A DNA stretch of 64,000 nucleotides, taken from Deltaproteobacteria bacterium. GTDB taxonomy: Bacteria > Myxococcota > Myxococcia > Myxococcales > 40CM-4-68-19. The notes under the pieces were generated by a model. It was not told the DNA's origin and made no database searches. It saw only the letters and a list, made by a program, of their open reading frames with translations. Below, piece after piece: positions 26,051 to 33,869 of the stretch. Made by a program: the position numbers and the translations under genes. How positions within the stretch are numbered: position 1 is the first letter of the stretch; each line of letters starts with the position of its first letter. The stretch covers positions 1 through 64,000 of the forward strand of contig JANYKT010000102.1 in NCBI GenBank assembly GCA_025358085.1, given 5' to 3'.

Positions 26051-26605
26051 ATGATGCTGCCTTTGTTGATCGCGTCGGTCTTCCTGAATGGCGTCAACAT
26101 CGACGGCCTGCGCGGTCAGAGCTTCGAGAAGTGCAAGACCGTCCGCATCGACGACAAGGGTGACGTGCACCTCGACTGCTCCGGCTACCAGGTTGAGGCG
26201 CCGGTCGGGGTACCGGCAGCTCCCGCGGCGCAGGCAGCCCCCGCTGCCATCACCAAGCATTACTGGCTGGTGACCGAGCAGACCGAGGCTGGCGCCGCGC
26301 AGTACGATCTCGACGTCTTCATCAATTCCAAATGGATTCGAAAGCTGAAGGCGGGCGAGGAGCAGATCGTCCTCGAGATCACCAAGTATTTGGCGCCGGG
26401 CCCGAACAAGATCCTCTTCGCGGCCACCAAGCACGTCGAGGCGGGGCGCAAGAGCACGGCGGCCAGCGCGTATCTCAAGGTCATCGTCGGCGAGGGCGAG
26501 TCGGGCGGCAACAACGTCCTGATCGACAACCCGCTGGTCGAGTGCAAACGGACAGCGGCCGAGACCGAAAACGTGAACGAGGAATTCACCATCCAGGGGC
26601 GGTGA
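26051..26605 (+). CDS. Exported protein of unknown function
   Basis: A 184-residue protein with a short N-terminal hydrophobic stretch (MMLPLLIASVFLNGVN), probably a signal peptide. An Ala/Pro-rich linker follows, then a beta-rich domain from about residue 75 (HYWLVTEQTEAG, QYDLDVFINSKWIRKLK, QIVLEITKYLAPGPNKILFAATK). That part reads like a beta-sandwich for ligand or protein contact, but no family was recognised. Its stop overlaps the Tgl-like gene start as TGATG, suggesting they work together, perhaps in pilus or envelope assembly. Confidence 0.75.
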   Translation: MMLPLLIASVFLNGVNIDGLRGQSFEKCKTVRIDDKGDVHLDCSGYQVEAPVGVPAAPAAQAAPAAITKHYWLVTEQTEAGAAQYDLDVFINSKWIRKLKAGEEQIVLEITKYLAPGPNKILFAATKHVEAGRKSTAASAYLKVIVGEGESGGNNVLIDNPLVECKRTAAETENVNEEFTIQGR

Positions 26606-27807
26606 TGCTGCAAGAAGATCCACGTCGCACCCATGTCGAAGCGGAGCCGAATCGCATCATCGCGCTCTACGAGTCCGTCAACCAGCCTTCGGTCCAGCCC
26701 GCCGGCCGCGGCGCGCAGGCCGCGCAGGCCGTCGTGGTCGGGCTGTCTGGTCCCGCGGGCTACGAGGTCCTGGTCGCGCTCACGCTCACGCAGACCGGCG
26801 AGAATGTCGTCTACGTGCTCGACGCGCCGCAGGGCGAGGCGGACCTGCCGCACGCGCTCGAGGGAGCGCTCGACTTTGCCGAGAGCATGGGCTTCATGCT
26901 CGATTCGACCGGCTGGTCCAATCTGGATCAGGACCGCCGCGGCGAGTTGCTGAACCGCCTGCCCGCGTTCCGTCCGGGAGAGGCGCGCGCGGCCGCGGCG
27001 CCACCCGAGCGCGCGAAAGCCACCGATCCCATCGGCGCGGTGGCCCGACTCTTCGCCGCGTTTACGATTTTCTTATCGATTTCGATAACCGCCTGCACGG
27101 GGATGTCCGCCGAGCAGCGCTCGAAAGCAGCTGAGATCCACTACGACCTCGGCACCAACCTCCTCAACGCGGGCGACGCGCAGGGCGCGCTGAAAGAATA
27201 TCGCGAGGCGGTCGAGAACGACCCCGACTTGCCCGACACCCACAACGGCCTGGGGCTGATCTACGCCTACTCCTTCGGCCAGCCGGACGAGGGGCAGCGC
27301 GAATTTCAGCAGGCGCTGAAGCTCAAGCCTGACTTCAGCGAGGCGCGCACCAATCTCGGTGCGCTCTACATCTCGCGCGGGCGCTTTGCCGAGGCGGTCC
27401 CGCTGCTGGAGGCGTCGGCGGCCGACACGCTGTACAAGAACCGGGTCATCGCGCAGACCGATCTGGGCTGGGCTCTTTACAAGACCGGCGCCTCCGAGCG
27501 GGGCATTCGCGAGCTGAAAGGCGCGCTGGCCCTGGCGCCGAAGTTTTGCATCGGCTGGCGGCAACTCGGGAGCATCTACGCCGAGGAAAACCAGCTCGAG
27601 GATGCGCGCGCGGCCTTCGCGCACTACGCCGAGTCCTGCCCCGAAGTGGCCGATTCCCATCTGCAGAGCGGAAAAGTGCTGGTGCGGCTCTCTCGTGCGT
27701 CCGACGCGCAGGCCGAGTTCAAGCAGTGCTCAGTCGCTCACACGGACCGCGACAAGCCGGTGGCGGCCGAGTGCGCGAGGATGCTCAAGGACCTGGGTTC
27801 GCCCTGA
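26605..27807 (+). CDS. Tgl/PilF-like TPR protein with an unusual N-terminal domain
   Basis: One open frame of 400 residues. Residues 1-130 form an unrecognised soluble domain (ESVNQPSVQPA, VLVALTLTQTGENVVYVLD). Around residues 146-164 is a complete lipoprotein signal (VARLFAAFTIFLSISITAC with Cys164). Residues 175-400 contain about six TPR units beginning AEIHYDLGTNLLNAGDAQ, close in pattern to PilF/PilW and Myxococcus Tgl, the outer-membrane lipoproteins that pilot PilQ secretin assembly. A lipoprotein signal in mid-protein is odd. Either the N-terminal domain stays cytoplasmic, or the lipoprotein is made from an internal GTG at 27040. Confidence 0.75.
   Translation: MLQEDPRRTHVEAEPNRIIALYESVNQPSVQPAGRGAQAAQAVVVGLSGPAGYEVLVALTLTQTGENVVYVLDAPQGEADLPHALEGALDFAESMGFMLDSTGWSNLDQDRRGELLNRLPAFRPGEARAAAAPPERAKATDPIGAVARLFAAFTIFLSISITACTGMSAEQRSKAAEIHYDLGTNLLNAGDAQGALKEYREAVENDPDLPDTHNGLGLIYAYSFGQPDEGQREFQQALKLKPDFSEARTNLGALYISRGRFAEAVPLLEASAADTLYKNRVIAQTDLGWALYKTGASERGIRELKGALALAPKFCIGWRQLGSIYAEENQLEDARAAFAHYAESCPEVADSHLQSGKVLVRLSRASDAQAEFKQCSVAHTDRDKPVAAECARMLKDLGSP
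27040..27807 (+). other. Alternative internal start giving a stand-alone TPR lipoprotein
   Basis: The in-frame GTG at 27040 begins Val-Ala-Arg followed by a hydrophobic run and the lipobox ITAC, then TPR repeats. Translation from here would give a normal 255-residue Tgl/PilF-size lipoprotein. No clear Shine-Dalgarno sequence precedes it. This is an interpretation of the frame above, not a second independent gene. Confidence 0.45.
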
Positions 27808-27843
27808 ACAGCGCAGACCGCGAAGAGACGGTCCGGAGCCAGG

Positions 27844-28647
27844 ATGGCCAAAGTGGATACGCGTGCGGAAGCGGTGCAGGGGGTCGTGCTCCGGACCATC
27901 GCTTATGGCGAGTCGGATCTGGTGGCGCACCTGCTCGTGCGCGGGAAGGGCCGGGTGTCCGCGTTCGCGCGCGGGGCGCGGAACAGCCAGCGAAGGTTCG
28001 GCGGCGCGCTGGAGCCGTTTCACCTGATCGAAATGCTGCTCGCCGAGCGCCCGGGCCAGGATCTTTCCCAACTGCGCGAGGCGCGCGTGGTCGAGCCACA
28101 CTCGGCGCTGCGCGAGGATTTGCCGCGCATCGCCCACGCCGGTTACGCCTGCGAACTCGTCCATGACCTGACCCGCGCCGGCGAGCCGGCCGATGCGATG
28201 CTCGACCTGCTGCTCGGCTTTCTCGCGCGGCTCTCACGCGGGGCCGCCACCTCTGCGCGGCTGCGCGCATTCGAGCTGCTGGCGCTCGGAAATGGAGGCC
28301 TTGCGCCCGAGCTCTCGGCCTGCGCGCGCTGCGCCGACCCGCTCGCTCCCGGCCGCGCCGCGTTCGACCCCGACGCGGGCGGCATCGTCTGCGCTCGCTG
28401 CGCGCAGCCATCCGCGCTGCTGCTCACGCATGCCGCGCGAGCCGCGCTCCGGCAGCTGCAAAGAGGAGGGCTCGCGGCGGCCGACGCACCGCTGTCGGCC
28501 GACGGCTCTGGCCGGCCCGCCGACGCGCGCGCGTTCGAGGACGCGGCCTCCCAGGCTGCGCGCCCGCTGGGCGAATTCGTGGCGCACCATCTGGGCCACC
28601 GGCTGCGCTCGGCCGCGTTCCTCGAGCAGGTGGGCGCGAGTCGATAA
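27844..28647 (+). CDS. recO: DNA repair protein RecO
   Basis: A 267-residue RecO, which with RecR loads RecA on SSB-coated gaps and anneals strands. The N-terminal OB fold begins AVQGVVLRTIAYGESDLVAHLL. The C-terminal helical part contains a four-Cys zinc knuckle: CARCADPL, then CARCAQPS after a VC-containing turn. HHLGHRLRSAAFLEQ closes the protein as in other RecO. ATG at 27844 follows CAGG. It converges with the outer-membrane protein gene after 15 bases. Confidence 0.93.
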   Translation: MAKVDTRAEAVQGVVLRTIAYGESDLVAHLLVRGKGRVSAFARGARNSQRRFGGALEPFHLIEMLLAERPGQDLSQLREARVVEPHSALREDLPRIAHAGYACELVHDLTRAGEPADAMLDLLLGFLARLSRGAATSARLRAFELLALGNGGLAPELSACARCADPLAPGRAAFDPDAGGIVCARCAQPSALLLTHAARAALRQLQRGGLAAADAPLSADGSGRPADARAFEDAASQAARPLGEFVAHHLGHRLRSAAFLEQVGASR

Positions 28648-28662
28648 GTTTCGCTGAGCGAT

Positions 28663-30069
28663 TCAGTAGCGAAAAGTCGAGGCGAGGAAGAAGTAGAGGA
28701 AGAGCTGCTTGACCACCACGCGCCGGTAGCCCTCCGGGTCGATGATGCCGGTGGGGTCGTTCGGCACCGCATCGTCGCCGGAGCCGTACGCGACCGAGAC
28801 TCCGAGCCGCGAGATGGAGTGGCTGCCGATGAGGCCCAGCGTGGCCGTGCCGCCATAGAGCGAAACGTTTGATTGCCGGCTGGTGCCGGCTACGAGCTCG
28901 TTGGTGCTCTTCACCTGGAAGTCGGGGGCGCCGCTCCGGTCGGTGAAAAAGCCCAGCGCCGCCGAGACATCCGGGCTGACCAGATATTCGCCGCCGATGT
29001 TCAAATCGATCACCGGCAACCGCTCGATGTGGTTCTGCACGCGCAGCCGCGAGGCGATGCCGGGGTCCACGTTGAAGCGGTTGTAGCTGGTCCCAAGGTG
29101 ACCGGTGAGCTGGCCCGTGACCGTCCAGTGGTGGGCCAGGATCCAGGCGGCGCCGGCCCGCGCCATCGCCGGCACGGTAGTGCTGCTGTTGACGTTCGTG
29201 GTGTCGCTGAGCGTGGCCGAAGTGTGCCCGGTATTGTCGGCGGTGACGTCCTGCACGTGCACCGAGCCTGCCGAGTAGAGCGGGACGCCTGGCAGGCCGA
29301 GCGAGAGCCCGAACACCCACTGCTCGCCATACCGGTACTTGGCCCCGAGCAGCCCCACCAGGTTCGCGTTCTGGAAGGAGGCATTCGCGTGATAGACGCC
29401 GAGCGCCGGATTGAGCGGCCCGCCTTGCACGGAGAGCGCGTCCTCCGAGGTCTCGAAGAGCCGCAGGACGTAGTGCAGCGCGAAGCCGAGGTTGAGCTCG
29501 TCGTTGAAGCGGAAGCCCACCCCCGCGCCAAGGTCGAAAGTGCGATCGCTGACGCGTGTGTGCGTCTCGAAAGGCGCGGTCGCGTCGGAGCCGTAGGAGC
29601 GGAACGCCGGCACCGTGACGTCGAAGCCGTAAGCGAAGGGAGTGCCCCGCGCGTCGAGCTTGCCCACGCCCTTGATCAGGCCTGCCTCGCCGGGGATGAC
29701 ATTGAGTGTATCCAGCGTGGCCAGGGAGATCGTCCCGCGGCCGAGCTGGATGGCACCCTGGCTCTGGCGTTCGATGCCGTAGAGACTGGCCGAGACATTC
29801 ACGTTGAGACGGCGCGCGTCGCAGATGCCGGCGGGGTTGTAGTAGAGGCCGCTCGGGTCGTCGCTCAGGGCGACGAAGGAGCCGCCGAGCGCGCTGGCTC
29901 GCGAGCCGACCGGGAAATCCTGGTAGCGCGAATCGTCCGCCCGCGCGGCCGCGGCGCCCAGGATTCCCAGGCCCAGCAGGCCCACCAGGCCCACCAGGCC
30001 CACCAGGCTCAGAATTGCGAGCGGCGGGCCACGAGTAGAGCCGGCATACGCGCACGACCACCGGCTCAC
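28663..30069 (-). CDS. FadL/PorV-type outer-membrane beta-barrel protein
   Basis: A 468-residue outer-membrane protein with a long signal peptide. The mature N-terminus (DFPVGSRASALGGSFVALSDDPSGLYYNPAG) has the G-R-A-x-A-L-G-G and Y-Y-N-P-A-G pattern of the FadL/TodX and PorV groups, which pass hydrophobic compounds or act in surface secretion. Alternating beta strands follow to a C-terminal Tyr (LASTFRY). The GTG start at 30069 overlaps the thiE stop (GTGA); the frame is open further upstream but only shadows thiE. The signal peptide contains a Leu-Val-Gly repeat encoded by a tandem 9-base repeat. Cargo unknown. Confidence 0.85.
   Translation of the reverse strand: MSRWSCAYAGSTRGPPLAILSLVGLVGLVGLLGLGILGAAAARADDSRYQDFPVGSRASALGGSFVALSDDPSGLYYNPAGICDARRLNVNVSASLYGIERQSQGAIQLGRGTISLATLDTLNVIPGEAGLIKGVGKLDARGTPFAYGFDVTVPAFRSYGSDATAPFETHTRVSDRTFDLGAGVGFRFNDELNLGFALHYVLRLFETSEDALSVQGGPLNPALGVYHANASFQNANLVGLLGAKYRYGEQWVFGLSLGLPGVPLYSAGSVHVQDVTADNTGHTSATLSDTTNVNSSTTVPAMARAGAAWILAHHWTVTGQLTGHLGTSYNRFNVDPGIASRLRVQNHIERLPVIDLNIGGEYLVSPDVSAALGFFTDRSGAPDFQVKSTNELVAGTSRQSNVSLYGGTATLGLIGSHSISRLGVSVAYGSGDDAVPNDPTGIIDPEGYRRVVVKQLFLYFFLASTFRY
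29972..30007. repeat. Tandem 9-base repeat in a signal peptide
   Basis: Four head-to-tail copies of CCCACCAGG (the first is CCCAGCAGG) on the plus strand, encoding Leu-Val-Gly units in the hydrophobic core of the outer-membrane protein's signal peptide. Because 9 is a multiple of 3, gain or loss of copies keeps the frame and only changes the length of the hydrophobic core. Confidence 0.9.
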
Positions 30070-30695
30070 GCCTGCACCGACTTCCAGAGAGCGACGGCGG
30101 CCGCTGCGGGATCGCGTGCCGTGAGCACAGCGCGGATGCAAGCGGCGCCGCGCGCCCCCGCGTCGATGCAAGTCGTCGCGTTGGTCGCATCGACACCGCC
30201 GAGCGCGAGGACGGGCAGTGCGGTCGCGCGCGCGGCCCGGGTCAGAGCGGCGAGGCCCTGCGCCTGTTTCCCCGGCGTTTCGAAGACCGGGCCGAAGACA
30301 CAGAAATCGGCGCCGTTCGCCCGGCCCATGTCCTCGGCCGAGTGGCAGGAAATCCCGATGAGCGCCTGCGGTCCCAGCAGCGCGCGCGCGTCGCGTAGCG
30401 ACAAACCGTGCGCGGGCAGGTGAACTCCATCGGCGCCGGCCGCGAGCGCTACGTCGACGCGGTCGTTGATCAGCACGGGGATGCCGAGCGGCCGCGCGAA
30501 GGAGATCAAGGGGCCCGCAGCCGCGAGCAGCGTACGCGCCGAGACCGACTTGTCCCGCAGTTGGATGGCCGCTGCTCCTCGTGGCAAGGAGGAGAGCGCG
30601 GCTCGGGCCGCCGGCAGCTGCGCGATCTCCGCGATGAGATAGATCCGCACCACGACGTCTCGTCTACCACGAGCCTCTTTTTCGACGATTGTCAC
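30066..30695 (-). CDS. thiE: Thiamine-phosphate synthase
   Basis: Joins HMP pyrophosphate and thiazole phosphate to give thiamine phosphate. A (beta-alpha)8 barrel of 209 residues with IQLRDKSVSARTL, VLINDRVDVALAAGADGVHLP, IGISCHSAEDMGRANGADF and the phosphate loop ALGGVDATN. The final C-terminal segment varies from the E. coli enzyme, as in many bacteria. The annotated start is a GTG at 30695; a GTG at 30650 would remove 15 residues and is also possible. It lies 184 bases after thiG, separated by a long inverted repeat. Confidence 0.92.
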   Translation of the reverse strand: MTIVEKEARGRRDVVVRIYLIAEIAQLPAARAALSSLPRGAAAIQLRDKSVSARTLLAAAGPLISFARPLGIPVLINDRVDVALAAGADGVHLPAHGLSLRDARALLGPQALIGISCHSAEDMGRANGADFCVFGPVFETPGKQAQGLAALTRAARATALPVLALGGVDATNATTCIDAGARGAACIRAVLTARDPAAAAVALWKSVQA

Positions 30696-30743
30696 GATTG
30701 TCTGCGTGCTTGCCGCCGGGGGCGGGTGGAGCCTCTGGCGGCG

Positions 30744-30825
30744 GTCGTACGAATCGTACGAACTGAGCGGTTTGACCGGTCGAAAACGGGCCGTTTGACG
30801 AGCCGTTTCGTACGAACCGTACGAC
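30744..30825. repeat. Long imperfect inverted repeat built from TCGTACGA palindromes
   Basis: Two 19-base arms at 30744-30762 and 30807-30825 match as inverted copies at 17 of 19 positions across a 44-base loop. Each arm itself holds two TCGTACGA-like palindromes (one is CCGTACGA) spaced 9 bases apart. The loop contains two similar CGGTTTGAC / CCGTTTGAC segments and GACCGGTC. It lies between thiG and thiE in a 184-base gap with no gene. It could be a multi-site operator, an attenuator-like hairpin or a repeat element. No T-tract follows. Confidence 0.8.
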
Positions 30826-30879
30826 CCCCGTGCGAGGGGCCCAGCCCCAGCGGCGGAGAGTGGGCGAGGCGAGACGAGG

Positions 30880-31683
30880 TCAAGCGCTGCCGATCACTCC
30901 GCCGATGGGGCTCGAGGCGCTGCCGTAGAGTTTGCGCGGGATCCGTCCTGCGAGGAACGCAAGCCGCCCCGCCTCGGTGGCGAGCTTCATCGCGGTGGCC
31001 ATCAGGACCGGATCGCGCGCGCCGCTGATGGCAGTGTTGACCAACAGGCCCGCCACGCCGAGCTCCATGCAGAGGGCGCAGTCGCTGGCCGTGCCCACGC
31101 CCGCATCGACGATGACCGGCACCTTCGCCTGCTCCAGGATCATCATCAGATTGTAGGGATTGCGCAGCCCGAGTCCGCTGCCGATGGGCGCTCCGAGCGG
31201 CATTACCGCAGCGCAGCCAGCGTCCTCAAGCTTGCGCGCCGCCACCGGATCGTCGCTGGTGTACGGCAGCACCTGAAAACCTTCACCGACCAGCTGTCGC
31301 GCGGCTTTGATGGTCTCCTCGGTGTCCGGCAGCAGCGTCTTCGGATCGGACAGCACTTCCAGCTTGACCAGCGGATTCTCACCGCCGAGCTGCAGCTCGC
31401 GCGCGAGCCGGCAGGTGCGCACCGCGTCTTCGGCGGTGAAGCAGCCAGCGGTGTTGGGCAGCAGCACCATGCCTGCCGGGATCCAGTGCAGCAGCGACGC
31501 CTCACCGCGCGCGGTGAGGTCGAGCCGCCGCACAGCGACGGTGACCATGTCCGCACCGGACGCGATCAGCGCCGCTTTCATGCCGGCAAAGTCGCGATAC
31601 TTGCCGGTACCCACGATGAGCCGTGACTTGAGCGTCCGTCCGCCGAGAACCAGTCCGTCCATTGCTTCTCCCGAGTTGTTCAT
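30880..31683 (-). CDS. thiG: Thiazole synthase
   Basis: Builds the thiazole phosphate of thiamine from deoxyxylulose phosphate, dehydroglycine/glycine imine and the ThiS thiocarboxylate. [54 protein letters not shown] (Schiff-base Lys), [16 protein letters not shown] and DAGVGTASD are the signature segments. At 267 residues it has normal length. It follows thiS by 3 bases. No thiO, thiH or thiF is present in the window. Confidence 0.97.
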   Translation of the reverse strand: MNNSGEAMDGLVLGGRTLKSRLIVGTGKYRDFAGMKAALIASGADMVTVAVRRLDLTARGEASLLHWIPAGMVLLPNTAGCFTAEDAVRTCRLARELQLGGENPLVKLEVLSDPKTLLPDTEETIKAARQLVGEGFQVLPYTSDDPVAARKLEDAGCAAVMPLGAPIGSGLGLRNPYNLMMILEQAKVPVIVDAGVGTASDCALCMELGVAGLLVNTAISGARDPVLMATAMKLATEAGRLAFLAGRIPRKLYGSASSPIGGVIGSA

Positions 31684-31686
31684 CGC

Positions 31687-31887
31687 CTATCCGCCGCCCA
31701 CGAACGAGACAATTTCCAGCACGTCGCCAGGCGCGAGGCGCTCGTCGCCGTGCTGGGCCCGCTTGACCACCGCGCCGTTTCGCTCCACCGCCACGCGTTC
31801 CCGCCGCAGCGCCAGATGATCGAGCAGCGCGGCGACGGTCAGCCCGTCCGGCAACTCCTGCTCGACCCCATTCACCGTCGCGCGCAT
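31687..31887 (-). CDS. thiS: Sulfur carrier protein ThiS
   Basis: A 66-residue ubiquitin-like sulfur carrier ending in Gly-Gly-Gly, the C-terminus that is adenylated and thiocarboxylated. GDVLEIVSFVGGG and LPDGLTVAALLDHL are family segments. It leads the thiSG pair. A promoter-like sequence lies only 8 bases before its ATG, implying a leaderless or nearly leaderless mRNA. No TPP riboswitch elements were seen upstream. Confidence 0.95.
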   Translation of the reverse strand: MRATVNGVEQELPDGLTVAALLDHLALRRERVAVERNGAVVKRAQHGDERLAPGDVLEIVSFVGGG

Positions 31888-31895
31888 CGTGCTGT

Positions 31896-31924
31896 CTGAT
31901 AGGCGCGAGTACCCTTGCGGTCAA
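31896..31924 (-). promoter_or_regulatory. Putative promoter of thiSG
   Basis: On the minus strand TTGACC (31924-31919) and TATCAG (31901-31896) are separated by exactly 17 bases. The -10 ends 8 bases before the thiS ATG, so transcription would begin within about two bases of the start codon. Match to the sigma-70 consensus: 5/6 and 4/6. Confidence 0.5.
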
Positions 31925-31960
31925 GCGAGCCGTACGCCAGAGTGAGGGCGGAGGTGCTTC

Positions 31961-32644
31961 TTGGATACGATTGCGCTGCTGCGCCAGGTCTCTATCTTTC
32001 GGGAGCTGCCGGAAGAGACGCTCGCCGATCTGAGCAAGCGAGTCTGGCAGCGCACCGCCGAAGCGGGCTCGGTCATCGTCAACCACGAAGAGCCTGGCGA
32101 CGCGCTCTTCATCATCTCTTCCGGCAAGGTCAAGGTGGTCCTGTACGGGGAGACCGGCCGCGAGATCATTCTCAGCATCCTGCGCAGCGGGGCCTTCTTC
32201 GGCGAGATGTCGCTGCTCGACCGGCAGCCGCGCTCGGCCAACGTGGTCGCGGTCGAAGAGTCGCAGCTGCTGGGGCTGAACCGCGACGCCTTCCAGACTC
32301 ATCTGACCGCGCATCCTTCCACCGCGCTCGCTATCCTCGCCGAGATGTCGCGCCGCCTGCGCCACGCCGACGAGGTGATCGGCAACCTCGCGCTGCTCGA
32401 TGTCTACGCCCGGGTGGCGCGCACCATCCGCGACCTGGCGCAGACGCAGGGCGAGCCCGCGGACGGCGGGCTGCTCATCCGCGAACGACCGACGCAGCAA
32501 GAGATGGCGGGGCTCATCGGCACCTCGCGCGAGACAGTCTCCCGCGCGCTGAACGACTTTACCCGGCGCGGGCTGCTGGAAATGAATGGCAAGCAGATCC
32601 TGGTGCGCTGGGGCTTCCTCCGGCAATTGGACGAGGCCGCGTAA
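31961..32644 (+). CDS. Crp/Fnr-family transcriptional regulator
   Basis: A 227-residue regulator with an N-terminal cyclic-nucleotide-type beta-barrel (residues ~10-120; GEMSLLDRQPRSANVVA at the phosphate-binding-cassette position) and a C-terminal winged helix (TQQEMAGLIGTSRETVSRAL). The cassette has Gly-Glu-Met-Ser-Leu-Leu and Arg-Ser-Ala, compatible with cyclic nucleotide binding. No Cys cluster for an Fnr-type iron-sulfur centre is seen. The TTG start at 31961 has GGAGGTG 5 bases upstream. Divergent from thiS across 73 bases. Target genes unknown. Confidence 0.9.
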   Translation: MDTIALLRQVSIFRELPEETLADLSKRVWQRTAEAGSVIVNHEEPGDALFIISSGKVKVVLYGETGREIILSILRSGAFFGEMSLLDRQPRSANVVAVEESQLLGLNRDAFQTHLTAHPSTALAILAEMSRRLRHADEVIGNLALLDVYARVARTIRDLAQTQGEPADGGLLIRERPTQQEMAGLIGTSRETVSRALNDFTRRGLLEMNGKQILVRWGFLRQLDEAA

Positions 32645-32685
32645 AGCCTTGCAGCCGGCGCCGCGGGGCGCTACCAAGCGCTGCG

Positions 32686-33060
32686 ATGTATCGAGTCTCC
32701 AAACAGCTCTGGTTTTGCGCGGCGCACCAGGTCCGGCTCTCCGAGACCGAGTGCGAAAAGCTGCACGGCCACAACTATCGAGTGCTGGTGCATGCCGAGG
32801 CCAAAGAACTCGACCCCACCAGCTATGTCATCGATTTTGCCGCGCTGAAAAAAGCGGCTGTCGAGGAGTGCGAGCGCTTCGATCACCACAACATCAATGA
32901 GGTTGTTCCATTCATTGAAGGTGGACTCAATCCCACCGCCGAGGAACTGGCACGCTTTCTTTGCGAGAAGCTGGCGGCCCGCTTCGACGACGCGCGCGTG
33001 CGCATCTGCAAGGTCGAAGTCTTCGAGACCGACAACAACCGCGCCGAGTTCGTTCCTTGA
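32686..33060 (+). CDS. queD: 6-carboxy-5,6,7,8-tetrahydropterin synthase
   Basis: A 124-residue protein of the PTPS family that makes 6-carboxytetrahydropterin for queuosine. Zinc ligands are His14 (CAAHQV), His27 and His29 (KLHGHNY), and the catalytic Cys23 is in ETECEK. DHHNINEVVPF and NPTAEELARFLCEKL are conserved. The start at 32686 is the first in-frame ATG after the Crp-type regulator; a longer frame shadows that gene. Its end overlaps the next start as TTGA. FolE2 and QueE are 7-9 kb upstream. Confidence 0.95.
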   Translation: MYRVSKQLWFCAAHQVRLSETECEKLHGHNYRVLVHAEAKELDPTSYVIDFAALKKAAVEECERFDHHNINEVVPFIEGGLNPTAEELARFLCEKLAARFDDARVRICKVEVFETDNNRAEFVP

Positions 33061-33839
33061 GGAGCACGCGAGTTCCGCAACGCCCGCAGAAGTTTACGCC
33101 CTGGTTCTGGAGCGGACGCTGGATTGCAAAGATTGAAGCGGCCATCGTCATCATCGTCTTTGCCGGCGTGCTCTCCATCATGGTGATTCTGGTGCAGATG
33201 CCCGGTCCTCTGGTTGTCCACGTCAACGACGACTTGCACGAGCCCATCAAAGAGGCGCGCGTGGGCTGCACCTCGCCGGATGGCAAGACTCACTATGCCG
33301 GGCAGACCGACTATTTCGGCGAGGCGAAGTGGCCGGGTCTCGCCAAGGGCCCGTGGCGCTGCGAGGTGACGCCGCCCGAGCGCTTTCACGCTGGGCAATC
33401 GCGCGGCATCGCGACGGTCGTCTCGCGACATCCAGCTGTCTGGCTCGCGACCATCGAGCGGCCGGGCCGGTTGAACGTGCGCGTGGTGCGACCCGCTGGC
33501 TCCCCGCGCGCGTCGGTCGCGGTCCGCGCGGTCTGCCCTGGGGAGCCGGTCGAGTCGTGGGAATCCCGCGCGGGCCTGCTCGACGGCCGCGCCGTTCTCT
33601 GGCTGCCGCACGGCCGCGCCTGCCGCGCCGGCCTCGTGCGCCCCGAGGTCGAGTATGAAGGCTCCGTAGCGAACCCCGTGCTCGACTGCGCTGCTGAGCC
33701 TTGCACCCAGGAACTGACTGCCGGCGTGGGAGAGCAGGTAGACGCCGTTCTCTCTCCGACGGCTGCCCAGTGGGATTTCGTCCGGCCGCCACCCGAGCCC
33801 GACGCTCCCGAGCCTGCCGACGCCGGTTCCCCGCAATGA
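33057..33839 (+). CDS. Single-span membrane protein of unknown function
   Basis: A 260-residue protein starting with a TTG that overlaps the queD stop (TTGA). After a basic N-terminus, one transmembrane helix (residues ~22-46, AIVIIVFAGVLSIMVILVQM) leads to an extracytoplasmic part. This has beta-rich repeats reminiscent of carboxypeptidase-regulatory or Ig-like folds (PLVVHVNDDLHEPIKEARV), several Cys, and a Pro-rich end. It has no recognised enzymatic motif. Coupling to queD is likely fortuitous operon packing. Confidence is in the gene, not the function. Confidence 0.7.
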   Translation: MRSTRVPQRPQKFTPWFWSGRWIAKIEAAIVIIVFAGVLSIMVILVQMPGPLVVHVNDDLHEPIKEARVGCTSPDGKTHYAGQTDYFGEAKWPGLAKGPWRCEVTPPERFHAGQSRGIATVVSRHPAVWLATIERPGRLNVRVVRPAGSPRASVAVRAVCPGEPVESWESRAGLLDGRAVLWLPHGRACRAGLVRPEVEYEGSVANPVLDCAAEPCTQELTAGVGEQVDAVLSPTAAQWDFVRPPPEPDAPEPADAGSPQ

Positions 33840-33869
33840 GACTACCGCCGTCCGGCAGCAGAGTTCGGG

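Noticed and set aside
23746-26100. 784-codon minus-strand open frame across queE, phzF and folE2
   Set aside because: It lies opposite three well-recognised genes and has only low-complexity sequence.
31888-31960. TPP riboswitch before thiS
   Set aside because: Neither the CTGAGA nor the ACC-TGATCTGG core elements are present, and the space is only 73 bases.
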